A DNA stretch of 64,000 bases, from positions 558,001 to 622,000 of the forward strand of contig CAVZHY010000002.1 of assembly GCA_963775235.1 (NCBI GenBank), read 5' to 3'. Made by a program: the position numbers and the translations under genes. The notes beneath the pieces are model-generated. The model did no database searches. It saw nothing but the letters and a program-made list of their open reading frames with translations, and was not told the origin of the DNA. This DNA is from JBBDMC01 sp963775235 (lineage in GTDB: Bacteria > Pseudomonadota > Alphaproteobacteria > Rhizobiales > Kaistiaceae). This document shows positions 18,035 to 24,617 of the stretch, piece after piece; within the stretch, counting starts at the first letter, position 1; the number at the start of each line of letters is the position of its first letter.

Positions 18035-18173
18035 GACCGTTGCCCTGAAAGCCAACGGCTTTCGTTACCCTTTGAAGTTCGAAGCGCAATAAGATTGACC
18101 GCGAGGATTCAGCCTTAGCTTAGAGGCAACCGAGCTTCGGCGGTCGGTAGTTGATGGAAGATCAATCCATCGG

Positions 18174-18192
18174 AGGGGGCCTCGCGCCCCCT
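18174..18192. terminator. GC-rich hairpin, possible bidirectional terminator
   Basis: AGGGGGC CTCGC GCCCCCT forms a seven-base-pair stem with a five-base loop. It sits between the convergent transposase and DUF3800 genes, ending six bases after the DUF3800 stop. Only a short T-rich stretch follows on either strand, so terminator strength is uncertain. Confidence 0.5.
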
Positions 18193-18197
18193 TCTAG

Positions 18198-18962
18198 TTA
18201 TGGCAGATGCTTGAAGCCATAACCGTGTACATCACCGGTGTAGGACCTATCGTATTTATTCCGGACAAGGAGTGCGGACACACGTTCTGCGAACGGCCCA
18301 AGCCCGGCCTGGTGCCCGAGGCTTCGCCTGATAGCGAAGTGACTCGGATAGCGAGCAGGTCACGATAGTTGCAGCCCAGCTACGTTGTCCTTTTTGGTGC
18401 GGAACTTCAGATTCTGGAGCGAAGTGGTCGGGTTGGTCATAGTCGGCGAACCTCGTTCCCATCAATCGATAGCTGTAGAACTCGCGCTGTAGCGCCTTGT
18501 CCGGATTGTTCCCTCTCGCCTCTGGCATGATGTCGCCAGTACCGTTCATGCGCCGTGGGATAATGGAATTATTTCTGACGATAATTTCGATCAGAAAGTG
18601 GTACGGATGCGTCTGTTGCAAGTGGTCTGTATTAACAGCGACTTATTGTCGCTCAGTGTTTTTACTTGGCTCTTCGGCCTCCGAAAATTGGAGCGTGCGA
18701 TCAAATTTTCTTTCGGACGGAGTGGCTAGGATTTGAAAAGGTCCTCGCGAATTGCGGATGTCGAACTCTGTGAAAACAGACTGGAGAAATCCGGATCATG
18801 GTCTAAGACCTCGGCCTTTATCCGATCGAATGCCGGCCCTAAGAAATCGCGCGCGTGATCAATCCGCAAGATCACGCCGGTTAGGCTAAGGTACCGAAAG
18901 TTGTCGTCATTGAGACGTTTCATCGTCTCGACGCCAACCTCATCTAGATACATTCTGTACAT
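18198..18962 (-). pseudogene. DUF3800 family protein, decayed
   Basis: The start MYRMYLDEVGVETMKRL and then YLSLTGVILRIDHARDFLGP and DHDPD match the N-terminus of DUF3800 proteins, an RNase H-like family common on mobile DNA. The middle (about 18620-18730) is shortened and contains stops. The frame resumes as HPYHFLIEIIV, GDIMPEARGNNPDKALQREF and LKFRTKKDNVAGLQLS. A one-base shift and a compensating one give DLLA, then PSHFAIRRSLGHQ and the normal ending NKYDRSYTGDVHGYGFKHLP. The stop is at 18198-18200. Several independent lesions argue for real decay. Role of the family is unknown. Confidence 0.75.
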
Positions 18963-18971
18963 GAGGTGAGC

Positions 18972-19165
18972 ATGCCAGACACGAAGACAAAAGCAGAGTT
19001 CTCAGGTGCAAAAGTTCCGGCGTGCTGCCCGAGAAACTTGGTACCGATGAATCCGAGGAAGCCTTTGATCGGGCGCTGCGGAAAGTGGCGTCAGCGAGAC
19101 CAGCGCCGATACAAAAGCCCACGAAGGCAAAATTAGATAGAAACAAACGCAAGCTAAAGGATTAA
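18972..19165 (+). pseudogene. Small charged passenger ORF of element 1, probably frameshifted
   Basis: An ATG at 18972, 10 bp from the divergent DUF3800 start, opens a frame reading PDTKTKAEFSG. The coding-like C-terminal part lies in a different frame and reads LPEKLGTDESEEAFDRALRK, then VASARPAPIQKPTKAKLDRN, ending at 19165. A single slip near 19000-19020 would join them into about 64 residues. The product would be basic and charged at its C-terminus. I do not recognise a family. The stop overlaps the convergent membrane-protein gene by a few bases. Confidence 0.4.
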
Positions 19166-19558
19166 TTGCTGCTCGGCGGTTTAGAGTTTCCGGCCTTATC
19201 GTCGTCTTGTGTTAAGAAATGACGCAAATAGAGTGCGGCGTACAGTACGGCTATTAGACCGCCTGCAATTGGTATTACTAAGAATAAACGACCGGGAAAC
19301 GGCGCAAACCAATTACTATCTTCACGCAAATGACTTATGGCATCGAGTCTACCAGAAAGAGAAACCCATTCCGTAAATAAACCAACAACTCGCTAGCAGT
19401 ACGGTTGTCAACGCGAGCCACGGGGCGACGCGGGCATATGCTGCTGGATGTCTGTACGCCATCCACAGCACACCGCTTATCAGTGTAATGCTGATTGTAA
19501 CCCAAACCGAAGAATCGAAAGCGGCCGCCCACACCAGCGTGAAAAAGATCACTGGCAT
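19162..19558 (-). pseudogene. Small membrane protein of element 1, frameshifted
   Basis: The first frame gives MPVIFFTLVWAAAFDSSVWV, a second hydrophobic stretch (ISITLISGVLWMAY) and a third (LALTTVLLASCW). A slip around 19375-19390 joins it to TEWVSLSGRLDAISHLRED, then FPGRLFLVIPIAGGLIAVLY (membrane segment) and a polar tail ending KPPSSN. The restored protein would have about 130 residues and four membrane segments. No family recognised. It is the last gene before the right inverted repeat. Confidence 0.5.
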
Positions 19559-19578
19559 GGTAGCTCATTTACCGGCTA

Positions 19579-19600
19579 GTTTGCAAAGTGCATAATCGCC
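19579..19600 (-). repeat. Right inverted repeat of element 1
   Basis: Ends CATAATCGCC at the element border, followed directly by the second GGTTTGGG copy at 19601-19608. Matches the left repeat at 19 of 22 positions. Confidence 0.88.
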
Positions 19601-19608
19601 GGTTTGGG
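19601..19608 (+). repeat. Target-site duplication, right copy (element 1)
   Basis: GGTTTGGG, identical to 17031-17038. Confidence 0.9.
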
Positions 19609-19650
19609 GGCCTCCGTTATGGTGAGGAGGTAGCGGGCAGGGGCGGGGCC

Positions 19651-20378
19651 ATGGTTTCTCACGTCACTACAGATGCGTTTCAGGGGATCGAGGCGGTTCC
19701 CGTCGACGTCCAGGTGCAGATCGTGCCGGGGCTGCCGCGCTTCATCATCGTCGGTCTGCCCGACAAGGCGGTGAACGAGAGCGGCGAGCGGGTGCGAAGC
19801 GCCTTGCACGCAACGGGGCTGGCGCTGCCGCCGAAGCGGATCATCGTCAACCTTGCCCCGGCTGATCTCCCCAAGGAGGGCAGCCACTACGACCTGCCGA
19901 TCGCGCTGGCGCTGATGGCGGCGCTCGGCGCCGTTCCCGGCGAGGAACTCGCCGACTACGTGGCGCTCGGCGAACTGGCGCTCGACGGCACCATCGCACC
20001 GGTCGCCGGCGTGCTGCCGGCGGCGATCTCCGCCAACGCGATGCACCGCGGTCTCATCTGTCCGTCGGCGTCGGGGCCGGAGGCAGCGTGGGCGAGCGGC
20101 GACATGGCGATCCTGGCGCCCCGCAGCCTCATCGCCATCGCCAACCATTTCCGCGGCATCCAGGTGCTGTCGCGGCCAGAGGCGGGTGTCGCCGAGGCGG
20201 CCCCGGCACTCGGCGATCTCGCCGACATCAAGGGCCAGGAGTCGGCGAAGCGCGCTTTGGAGGTCGCTGCCGCCGGCGGCCACAATCTCCTGATGGTCGG
20301 CCCCCCCGGCGCCGGCAAATCGATGCTGGCGAGCCGGCTGCCCTCGATCCTGCCGCCGCTCACGCCGGCCGAACTGCT
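19651..20378 (+). pseudogene. comM: ComM-like Mg-chelatase-family ATPase, 5' part, interrupted by element 2
   Basis: ComM is an AAA+ helicase that promotes branch migration during natural transformation. This part starts MVSHVTTDAFQGIEAVPVDV and contains the family's LonC-like region with GLPRFIIVGLPDKAVNESGERV and LAPADLPKEGSHYDLPIALAL. The Walker A motif GPPGAGKSMLASRLPSIL is near the end. It stops being ComM at PAELL; the next codons belong to the inserted element, giving a stop within four codons. The 3' part resumes at 23671. In relatives comM follows gshB directly. Confidence 0.92.
20371..20378 (+). repeat. Target-site duplication, left copy (element 2)
   Basis: GAACTGCT precedes the left end of element 2 and is repeated at 23671-23678. 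The bases encode the Glu-Leu-Leu of ComM. Confidence 0.9.
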
Positions 20379-20403
20379 CGGCATTAGGTAGCAAAGGAAG
20401 CAA
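20379..20403 (+). repeat. Left inverted repeat of element 2
   Basis: Begins CGGCATTAGGTAGCAAAGG and continues AAGCAA. Pairs with 23646-23670 at 24 of 25 positions. Confidence 0.92.
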
Positions 20404-20479
20404 CTGCTTCCAGCGCTCCCGGACGCCGCTAGCCGAAGGAGGCTAGCTGGAGCCGGTGAAAAGAGTATGGATTTGGATA

Positions 20480-21290
20480 TTAGTCGGCATTGTTGCCATA
20501 CATATGGTACCTGCCTTCGCGGGCTTCAAAAATGACCGTTTGTCGGGGCTGATCGGGGGCGGTGGCTACAAGCCTGTCGTGAGCAGCCCCATGATATCGA
20601 TGGCAAAACCGCGTAAATCTGCGGCTCTTATAGCCGTCACTGTAATAAGCAATTCCCCACACATATATCCAGTGCCACGGCTGGCACAAAGAACTAACCT
20701 CATGCTCATCAGCGCTGCCTTGCCGTATAGTAGCGTTAAGGTTGGATGACCAATTTGGTTTTCGCATCCGGCTCAACGTCGAAATCGTTCAGATACTTAT
20801 CAGGATTGGCCGTCATGCTTACAAAAATCAAAACATCTCTAGCGCGGAAGCCGTCCCACATTGCGAACTGTGACCAGTCCAATCGCTTTATCTCGGCCGC
20901 GCAATTTGTTAATCCCGTAGGTTCGACGCTCAGATAGGCGCGCAATTCGCAGGCGAGTATTCACTCTGGATTTATTCAGGGCAAGCACAGCGGCATCGGC
21001 TTGACGTCTCGTATCCTTGACCATGTTAACAGCGGCATTTCCGGCTTTTCTCGTTTCATAGAGAGTAGCAGCAACGAGCAATCAACGCCGGTCCGCACTT
21101 ACCCAGAGCAACCAAAAAGCCCATTTCGCCATATCTTGTTGGGCTTGAAGATCGCGGACGGCACGCTCTTCGGCGCGCTCGGTTTCGGTCTGAGCGTTTG
21201 GGCCCTCAGAAAGAATTTGGGTTTGCTGGTTTTTTTGGCTGGGGGCGTTTTGGCTGCTTTAGGAATCGCTATCGCGATTTACTAGACCCG
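20480..21290 (-). pseudogene. Unassigned passenger gene of element 2, several frameshifts
   Basis: Reading across slips, the minus strand gives a helical polar segment QTETERAEERAVRDLQAQQD, a hydrophobic segment MAKWAFWLLWVSA, then VAATLYETRKAGNAAVNMVK, RQADAAVLALNKSRVNTRL and LRAYLSVEPTGLTN. It continues KLRGRDKAIGLVTVRNVGRLP, ARDVLIFVSMTANPDKYLND and RQGSADEHEVSSLCQPWH. The C-terminus is YVWGIAYYSDGYKSRRFTRF followed by CHRYH and an ending MYGNNAD. The frame changes at about four places. I interpret it as one membrane-anchored protein with a beta-rich C-terminal domain, a type often seen on mobile DNA of alphaproteobacteria. The true start is uncertain. Function unknown. Confidence 0.55.
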
Positions 21291-21314
21291 CCATCAAAAG
21301 CATGGCGACAATTG

Positions 21315-21545
21315 CTATTCCGACACCAATCGGAGGCTGTGCAATCCAAGTGCGGATAGACATTGGAGTAGGAACCCTGCGGTGAATTTCCCCGACTGAC
21401 CTTATTCCGCAGATTGCGCTCATCTTCGTCAATACCAATCGCCGCCAAGCCGTTCGACCAATTGCGCATAAGTCACTCCCTGACGGGCCATCTCTCCCCG
21501 GATAATCCCTCGGGCCTTGGCTTCCCAGTCTGTTCGTTCTGGCAT
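21315..21545 (-). pseudogene. DUF6471 family protein, frameshifted
   Basis: The N-terminal part is MPERTDWEAKARGIIRGEMA then GVTYAQLVERL. One extra T near 21440 shifts the frame, which continues AAIGIDEDERNLRNKVSRG. One missing G in a G run near 21390 shifts it again to GKFTAGFLLQCLSALGLHSL and a stop at 21315-21317. With both corrected this is a complete protein of about 76 residues with the DUF6471 pattern, a small helical, probably DNA-binding domain. It lies upstream of and divergent from the transposase, so it could have acted as its regulator; that is inference. Confidence 0.65.
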
Positions 21546-21649
21546 GTCACGCTCCGCAGTCGATTTGTCATCATATAGCGTGCTTTTGCCCTTGACAAGA
21601 TGACGTGATGTCATTATCTCTAGTGCACAAGCACTGGAAATGATGACAT

Positions 21650-22611
21650 ATGGCCCAACACTTCCTCCTTAGCGCGAAAGCCCGGACGCTCAGTCTGCGG
21701 TCGATCTTCGCCGGGGGCGAGGATGCGGCCTACAAGACGTTCTGCGAGTTGCGGTGGCCCGAGACCGAACGGCGCAGCCGGTTTGCCCGCATTGCGGCTC
21801 GCTGGAGGCTTACACGACCGCTCGCGCGTCGCTACGCCTGCAAGGATTGCCGGAGACAGTATCAGCGTTACCAGCGGGACGATCTTCGCCTCGCGGAAGA
21901 TGTCGTTTGTCGATCTGCTCGCCGCGATCTGCATCGTGGTCAATGCGGCGAAGGGCGTGAGCGCGCTTCAACTGGCCCGTGATCTGGATTGCCAGCACAA
22001 GACGGCGTTCGTCTTGGCCACAAGACTCAGGGAAGCACTCGCGTCCGAAATCAACGGCCGAGACGCCAGACGGAGACGTTGAAATCGACGGCGCTTATTT
22101 CGGCGGCCACATTCGCCCGGCGAACCGCGTTGAGGATCGCGTGGACCGCCGCCTAGCGGAACATCAGACCGGCAAGCGTCGTGTCGTGGTGGCGCTCCGC
22201 GAGCGTGGTGGGCGCACCTTCACACACGTCACAAAGCAGGAAGCCGAGGGTGTCCAGATCGCGTTCAAGACGGCCGAGAACAAGACGACGTTCTATGCCG
22301 ACGAAGCGAGCCACTGGGATGCGCTGCACGCTCGCTGGCCCGTTCGCCGGATCAATCACACGCTCGCCTATTCCGATCTGGCGGACGGTCACACCAATTG
22401 GGTTGAAAGCTATTTCAGCCGCCTTCGCCGGATGGTCGATGGTCAGCATCACCACGTCAGCGCGCGCTACCTGCACGCCTACGCCGCGCACGCCGCGTGG
22501 ATGGAAGATCACCGGCGGCTGGACAACGGTGCGCTGGCTAACCGCGCCCTTGGCCTAGCGTTGGCCCATCCGATCAGCCGTCAGTGGAAGGGTTATTGGC
22601 AGCGCGCATGA
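21650..22611 (+). pseudogene. IS1595-family transposase (element 2), frameshifted
   Basis: Pieces in different frames join into one protein: MAQHFLLSAKARTLSLRSIF, then CELRWPE, QPVCPHCGSLEAYTTARAS and RYACKDCRRQ (zinc ribbon), SVTSGTIFASRKMSFVDLLA, then LQLARDLDCQHKTAFVLATR and DGDVEIDGAYFGG (first catalytic D). The last piece continues FYADEASHWDALHARWPVRR (second D), GHTNWVESYFSRLRRM (N/E pair) and QWKGYWQRA at the C-terminus. Four slips lie between about 21770 and 22060. Its sequence differs clearly from the transposase of element 1. Probably inactive unless the slips are errors. Confidence 0.88.
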
Positions 22612-22889
22612 GTTTGATAATTCCGTCTAATCAAATTTCTTCTAGCTCGCCGCAAAATCAGATTTCTGCATATTTCAGCGTCGATTTGCTCCGTGCAAAC
22701 CCACCGCCCGCTTCAAGATCATCTAGGAGTGCCATTGCAGCGCATAGGCAGCCGAATTGAGAACGGCGCTCCTAGGGTCGTGTAGTTTCGCGACTTGGGC
22801 ATGAGAGTTCTACACTTGCATTACAAGTGCATTCTCGTACACTACCAATCGAAAAGCGAATCAACTCCGCTAACTAAGAGTGCTTGGAT
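22612..22889. other. Element 2 non-coding stretch between transposase and tRNA-like gene
   Basis: No convincing gene. On the minus strand two short coding-like pieces are visible, VAKLHDPRSAVLNSAAYALQ and, after a slip, ALLDDLEAGGGFARSKSTLK; they could be a further small decayed passenger gene, but there is no clear start. Confidence 0.35.
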
Positions 22890-22921
22890 AAAGAAAAAGA
22901 AAAGGGCGGCTTAAGCCGCCC
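22890..22921 (-). terminator. Rho-independent terminator after the tRNA-like gene
   Basis: On the minus strand the perfect palindrome GGGCGGCTTAAGCCGCCC (22904-22921) is followed by a T-rich tract (22890-22903, TTTTCTTTTTCTTT). It begins three bases beyond the tRNA-like sequence, as expected for a tRNA terminator. Confidence 0.85.
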
Positions 22922-22924
22922 TGC

Positions 22925-23023
22925 CGGAGAGAGTGGATTAGAACCCACGGGGGTACTAGCTTTGGACCGGCGTTCCCCGCTGGATTTACAGTCCAGTGCC
23001 TTCAACCGCTCAGCCATCTCTCC
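22925..23023 (-). tRNA. tRNA-Tyr(GTA)-like gene inside element 2, aberrant
   Basis: A class II tRNA-like sequence: acceptor GGAGAGA pairs with TCTCTCC, a D-arm region GCTGAGCGGTTGAAGGC, and anticodon arm CTGGA-CTGTAAA-TCCAG giving anticodon GTA (Tyr). The variable arm is long, about 30 bases with a GGGG/CCCC stem. The T arm reads GTGGGTTCTAATCCAC: the base after TTC is T instead of a purine, and one base is missing from the 3' stem. The base after the acceptor stem is G, unlike the A of tRNA-Tyr, and no CCA is encoded. Total 99 bases. A good terminator follows. I read it as a decayed or unusual passenger tRNA. Confidence 0.7.
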
Positions 23024-23185
23024 AGTCTTGGGAGGGCTGGCCCTTCGGGGCCAGCCTTCACTTTCTCGCTGATTTCGGAAAGTGTGGCTGACAGTATGGT
23101 GCAATTCCGACGCCTGCCAAGTCCTGTGCCATTGACGGCGGTCAATCGCTAGATGTTGATTTCATTGAGAATTACGGGGATAACG

Positions 23186-23613
23186 TTAACGATTAATTTT
23201 CCATATGTGATACTGGCCCGGCCCCTGATCTGACCGCACCACACCTTTGTCCCTTTGCAGCCTAAGCGCCACACCACACCGCTTGGTCATCAGCCGCACA
23301 AACTTGATGTTGTCGGTATCGAGCGCCCGCGCCTGTCATCAGCGGCCACGGCTATGTCACGCGTGGTAAGCGGTTCAGCGCCTGGCGCAGCACGTCAGAA
23401 TGATCCGGGTCATTTCGCCGCGATGCGCCCAATCTCGGGCGGTCGGAACGCCTTGGGTTTGATCGCCTCTACTGGTAGTCCGCGTCGAACAGACGAATGG
23501 TGGCGTCCAGCGCTTCTAGCTCGTGGACATGCGCTGGAGATCGGCTTGGGTGCGTCTATGTCGCCCGACTCGGCGCGTTTACGGACAAGGCCGCTGATAA
23601 CGAAGGTATCCAT
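23186..23613 (-). pseudogene. Unassigned passenger gene of element 2, several frameshifts
   Basis: The gene starts MDTFVISGLVRKRAESGDI. After a slip come VEAIKPKAFRPPE, then MTRIILT and VLRQALN in adjoining frames. It then reads TTRDIAVA, and finally ALDTDNIKFVRLMTKRCGVA with LRLQRDKGVVRSDQGPGQYH and a stop at 23186-23188. Corrected, the product would have about 140 residues: a helical N-terminus and a C-terminal winged-helix-like half. I recognise the pattern as a small conserved protein common in alphaproteobacterial genomes, but it has no known function that I can name. At least four lesions. Confidence 0.55.
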
Positions 23614-23645
23614 GCCCGAAATGTGGCGGTAAATTTGTAGCAGAC

Positions 23646-23670
23646 TTGCTTCCTTTGCTACCGAATGCCG
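23646..23670 (-). repeat. Right inverted repeat of element 2
   Basis: Reads TTGCTTCCTTTGCTACC then GAATGCCG at the border; one mismatch to the left end. Followed directly by the second GAACTGCT copy (23671-23678). Confidence 0.92.
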
Positions 23671-23678
23671 GAACTGCT
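23671..23678 (+). repeat. Target-site duplication, right copy (element 2)
   Basis: GAACTGCT, identical to 20371-20378. Confidence 0.9.
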
Positions 23679-24484
23679 CGAGGTGTCGATGATCGCCTCG
23701 ATCGCAGGCGAGATTTCGAACGGCAAACTGACCCGCCACCGTCCCTTCCGCGCCCCGCACCACTCCGCCTCGATGGCGGCGATGGTGGGCGGCGGCATCC
23801 GCGCCCGGCCGGGCGAGGCCTCGCTCGCCCACAACGGCGTCCTGTTCCTCGACGAGTTTCCGGAGTTCACCCCGCAGGTGCTCGATTCGCTGCGCCAGCC
23901 GCTGGAGAGCGGCGAGACGATGATCGCCCGCGTCAACTACCGCATCAGCTACCCGGCGCGCATCCAATTGGTTGCCGCCATGAACCCATGCCGCTGCGGC
24001 ATGGCGGGCGAGCCGGGCCACGTCTGCCGGCGCGGCCCGCGGTGCGTGACCGACTACCAGGCGCGCATCTCCGGTCCTCTCCTCGACCGTATCGACATCC
24101 GCATCGACGTGCCGGCGGTGTCGGCCGCCGACCTGATTCTTCCGACGCCGGCCGAGCCTTCTGCGGCGGTCGCCGAGAGTGTGGCTGCGGCGCGCACCAT
24201 CCAGCGCGAGCGCTTCGCCGCGCTGGGCGTGCCCAAAGGTCTGGACCAACGCGCAGTGCTCGCCGTCGCTGATCGAGACGGTGGCGGCGCCCGATGCGGC
24301 TGCCAGGCAACTCCTGCAGTCGGCGGCTGAGGCAATGCGGTTGTCTGCCCGCGGCTACCACCGCGTCCTGAAGCTCGCCCGCACGCTCGCCGATCTCGAC
24401 GGTGCCGGTTCGGTCGGGCGCATCCACCTTGCCGAGGCGCTCTCGTACCGCGCCCTCGGCGACCGTCTGGCGGCCGCCGCCTGA
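23679..24484 (+). pseudogene. comM: ComM-like ATPase, 3' part, with an additional frameshift
   Basis: The reading resumes as LEVSMIASIAGEISNGKLTR, followed by FRAPHHSASMAAMVGGG, the Walker B region GVLFLDEFPEF, and the zinc-binding-like AAMNPCRCGMAGEPGHVC. DRIDIRIDVPAV follows. A further one-base slip at about 24235-24250 moves the frame to TNAQCSPSLIETVAAPDAAA and LSARGYHRVLKLARTLADLD, ending at 24484. The second lesion is compatible with drift after the element disrupted the gene, or with an error as elsewhere in the window. Confidence 0.9.
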
Positions 24485-24617
24485 AGCCATTCCGGGCAAG
24501 AAACGATGACCCGCTCCAGGATCGGCTAACCGCCGTCAAGGATTCGGAAAGCATGATTTGACACTCTGTCGGACGCCGTGCCGGCTCATGCCGACGCGGG
24601 CGTCAGAGGTCGAAGTC

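Larger units (their letters stand above)
17039..19600 (+). mobile_element. IS1595-family element 1 with passenger genes (2562 bp)
   Basis: The boundaries are set by imperfect 22-bp inverted repeats (17039-17060 and 19579-19600; 19 of 22 match; both begin GGCGATTATG read inward) and by the exact 8-bp duplication GGTTTGGG. Inside are a frameshifted IS1595-type transposase (plus strand), a decayed DUF3800 gene (minus), a small charged ORF (plus) and a small membrane protein (minus). The element sits in the gap between the HAD gene and comM, so no gene is broken by it. Passenger genes make it a transporter-IS rather than a simple IS. All its protein genes contain frameshifts, so it is probably immobile. 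Confidence 0.9.
20379..23670 (+). mobile_element. IS1595-family element 2 inside comM, with passenger genes and a tRNA-like gene (3292 bp)
   Basis: The ends are 25-bp inverted repeats (20379-20403 and 23646-23670) with a single mismatch; both read inward CGGCATT then GGTAGCAAAGG. They are flanked by the 8-bp duplication GAACTGCT. Contents in order: an unassigned gene (minus), a DUF6471 gene (minus), the transposase (plus), a tRNA-Tyr-like gene (minus) and another unassigned gene (minus). All protein genes carry two or more frameshifts. The inverted repeats and transposase differ from element 1, so the two are independent insertions. Removing the element and one duplication copy joins GAACTGCT to CGAGGTGTCG and restores PAELLEVSMIAS in comM. 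Confidence 0.92.

Noticed and set aside
18940..19152. Open frame on the minus strand over the start of the DUF3800 gene
   Set aside because: Composition is serine/leucine-rich and unlike a protein family; the opposite strand carries the more coding-like sequence.
20429..20448. Hairpin GCTAGCC-GAAGGA-GGCTAGC near the left end of element 2
   Set aside because: No T-run on either strand and not matched at the right end, so I cannot assign it as a terminator or a transposase site.
22874..23104. Open frames on both strands over the tRNA-like sequence
   Set aside because: The peptide MAERLKALDCKSSG is the usual false translation of a tRNA-Tyr gene; the RNA structure and terminator explain the region.
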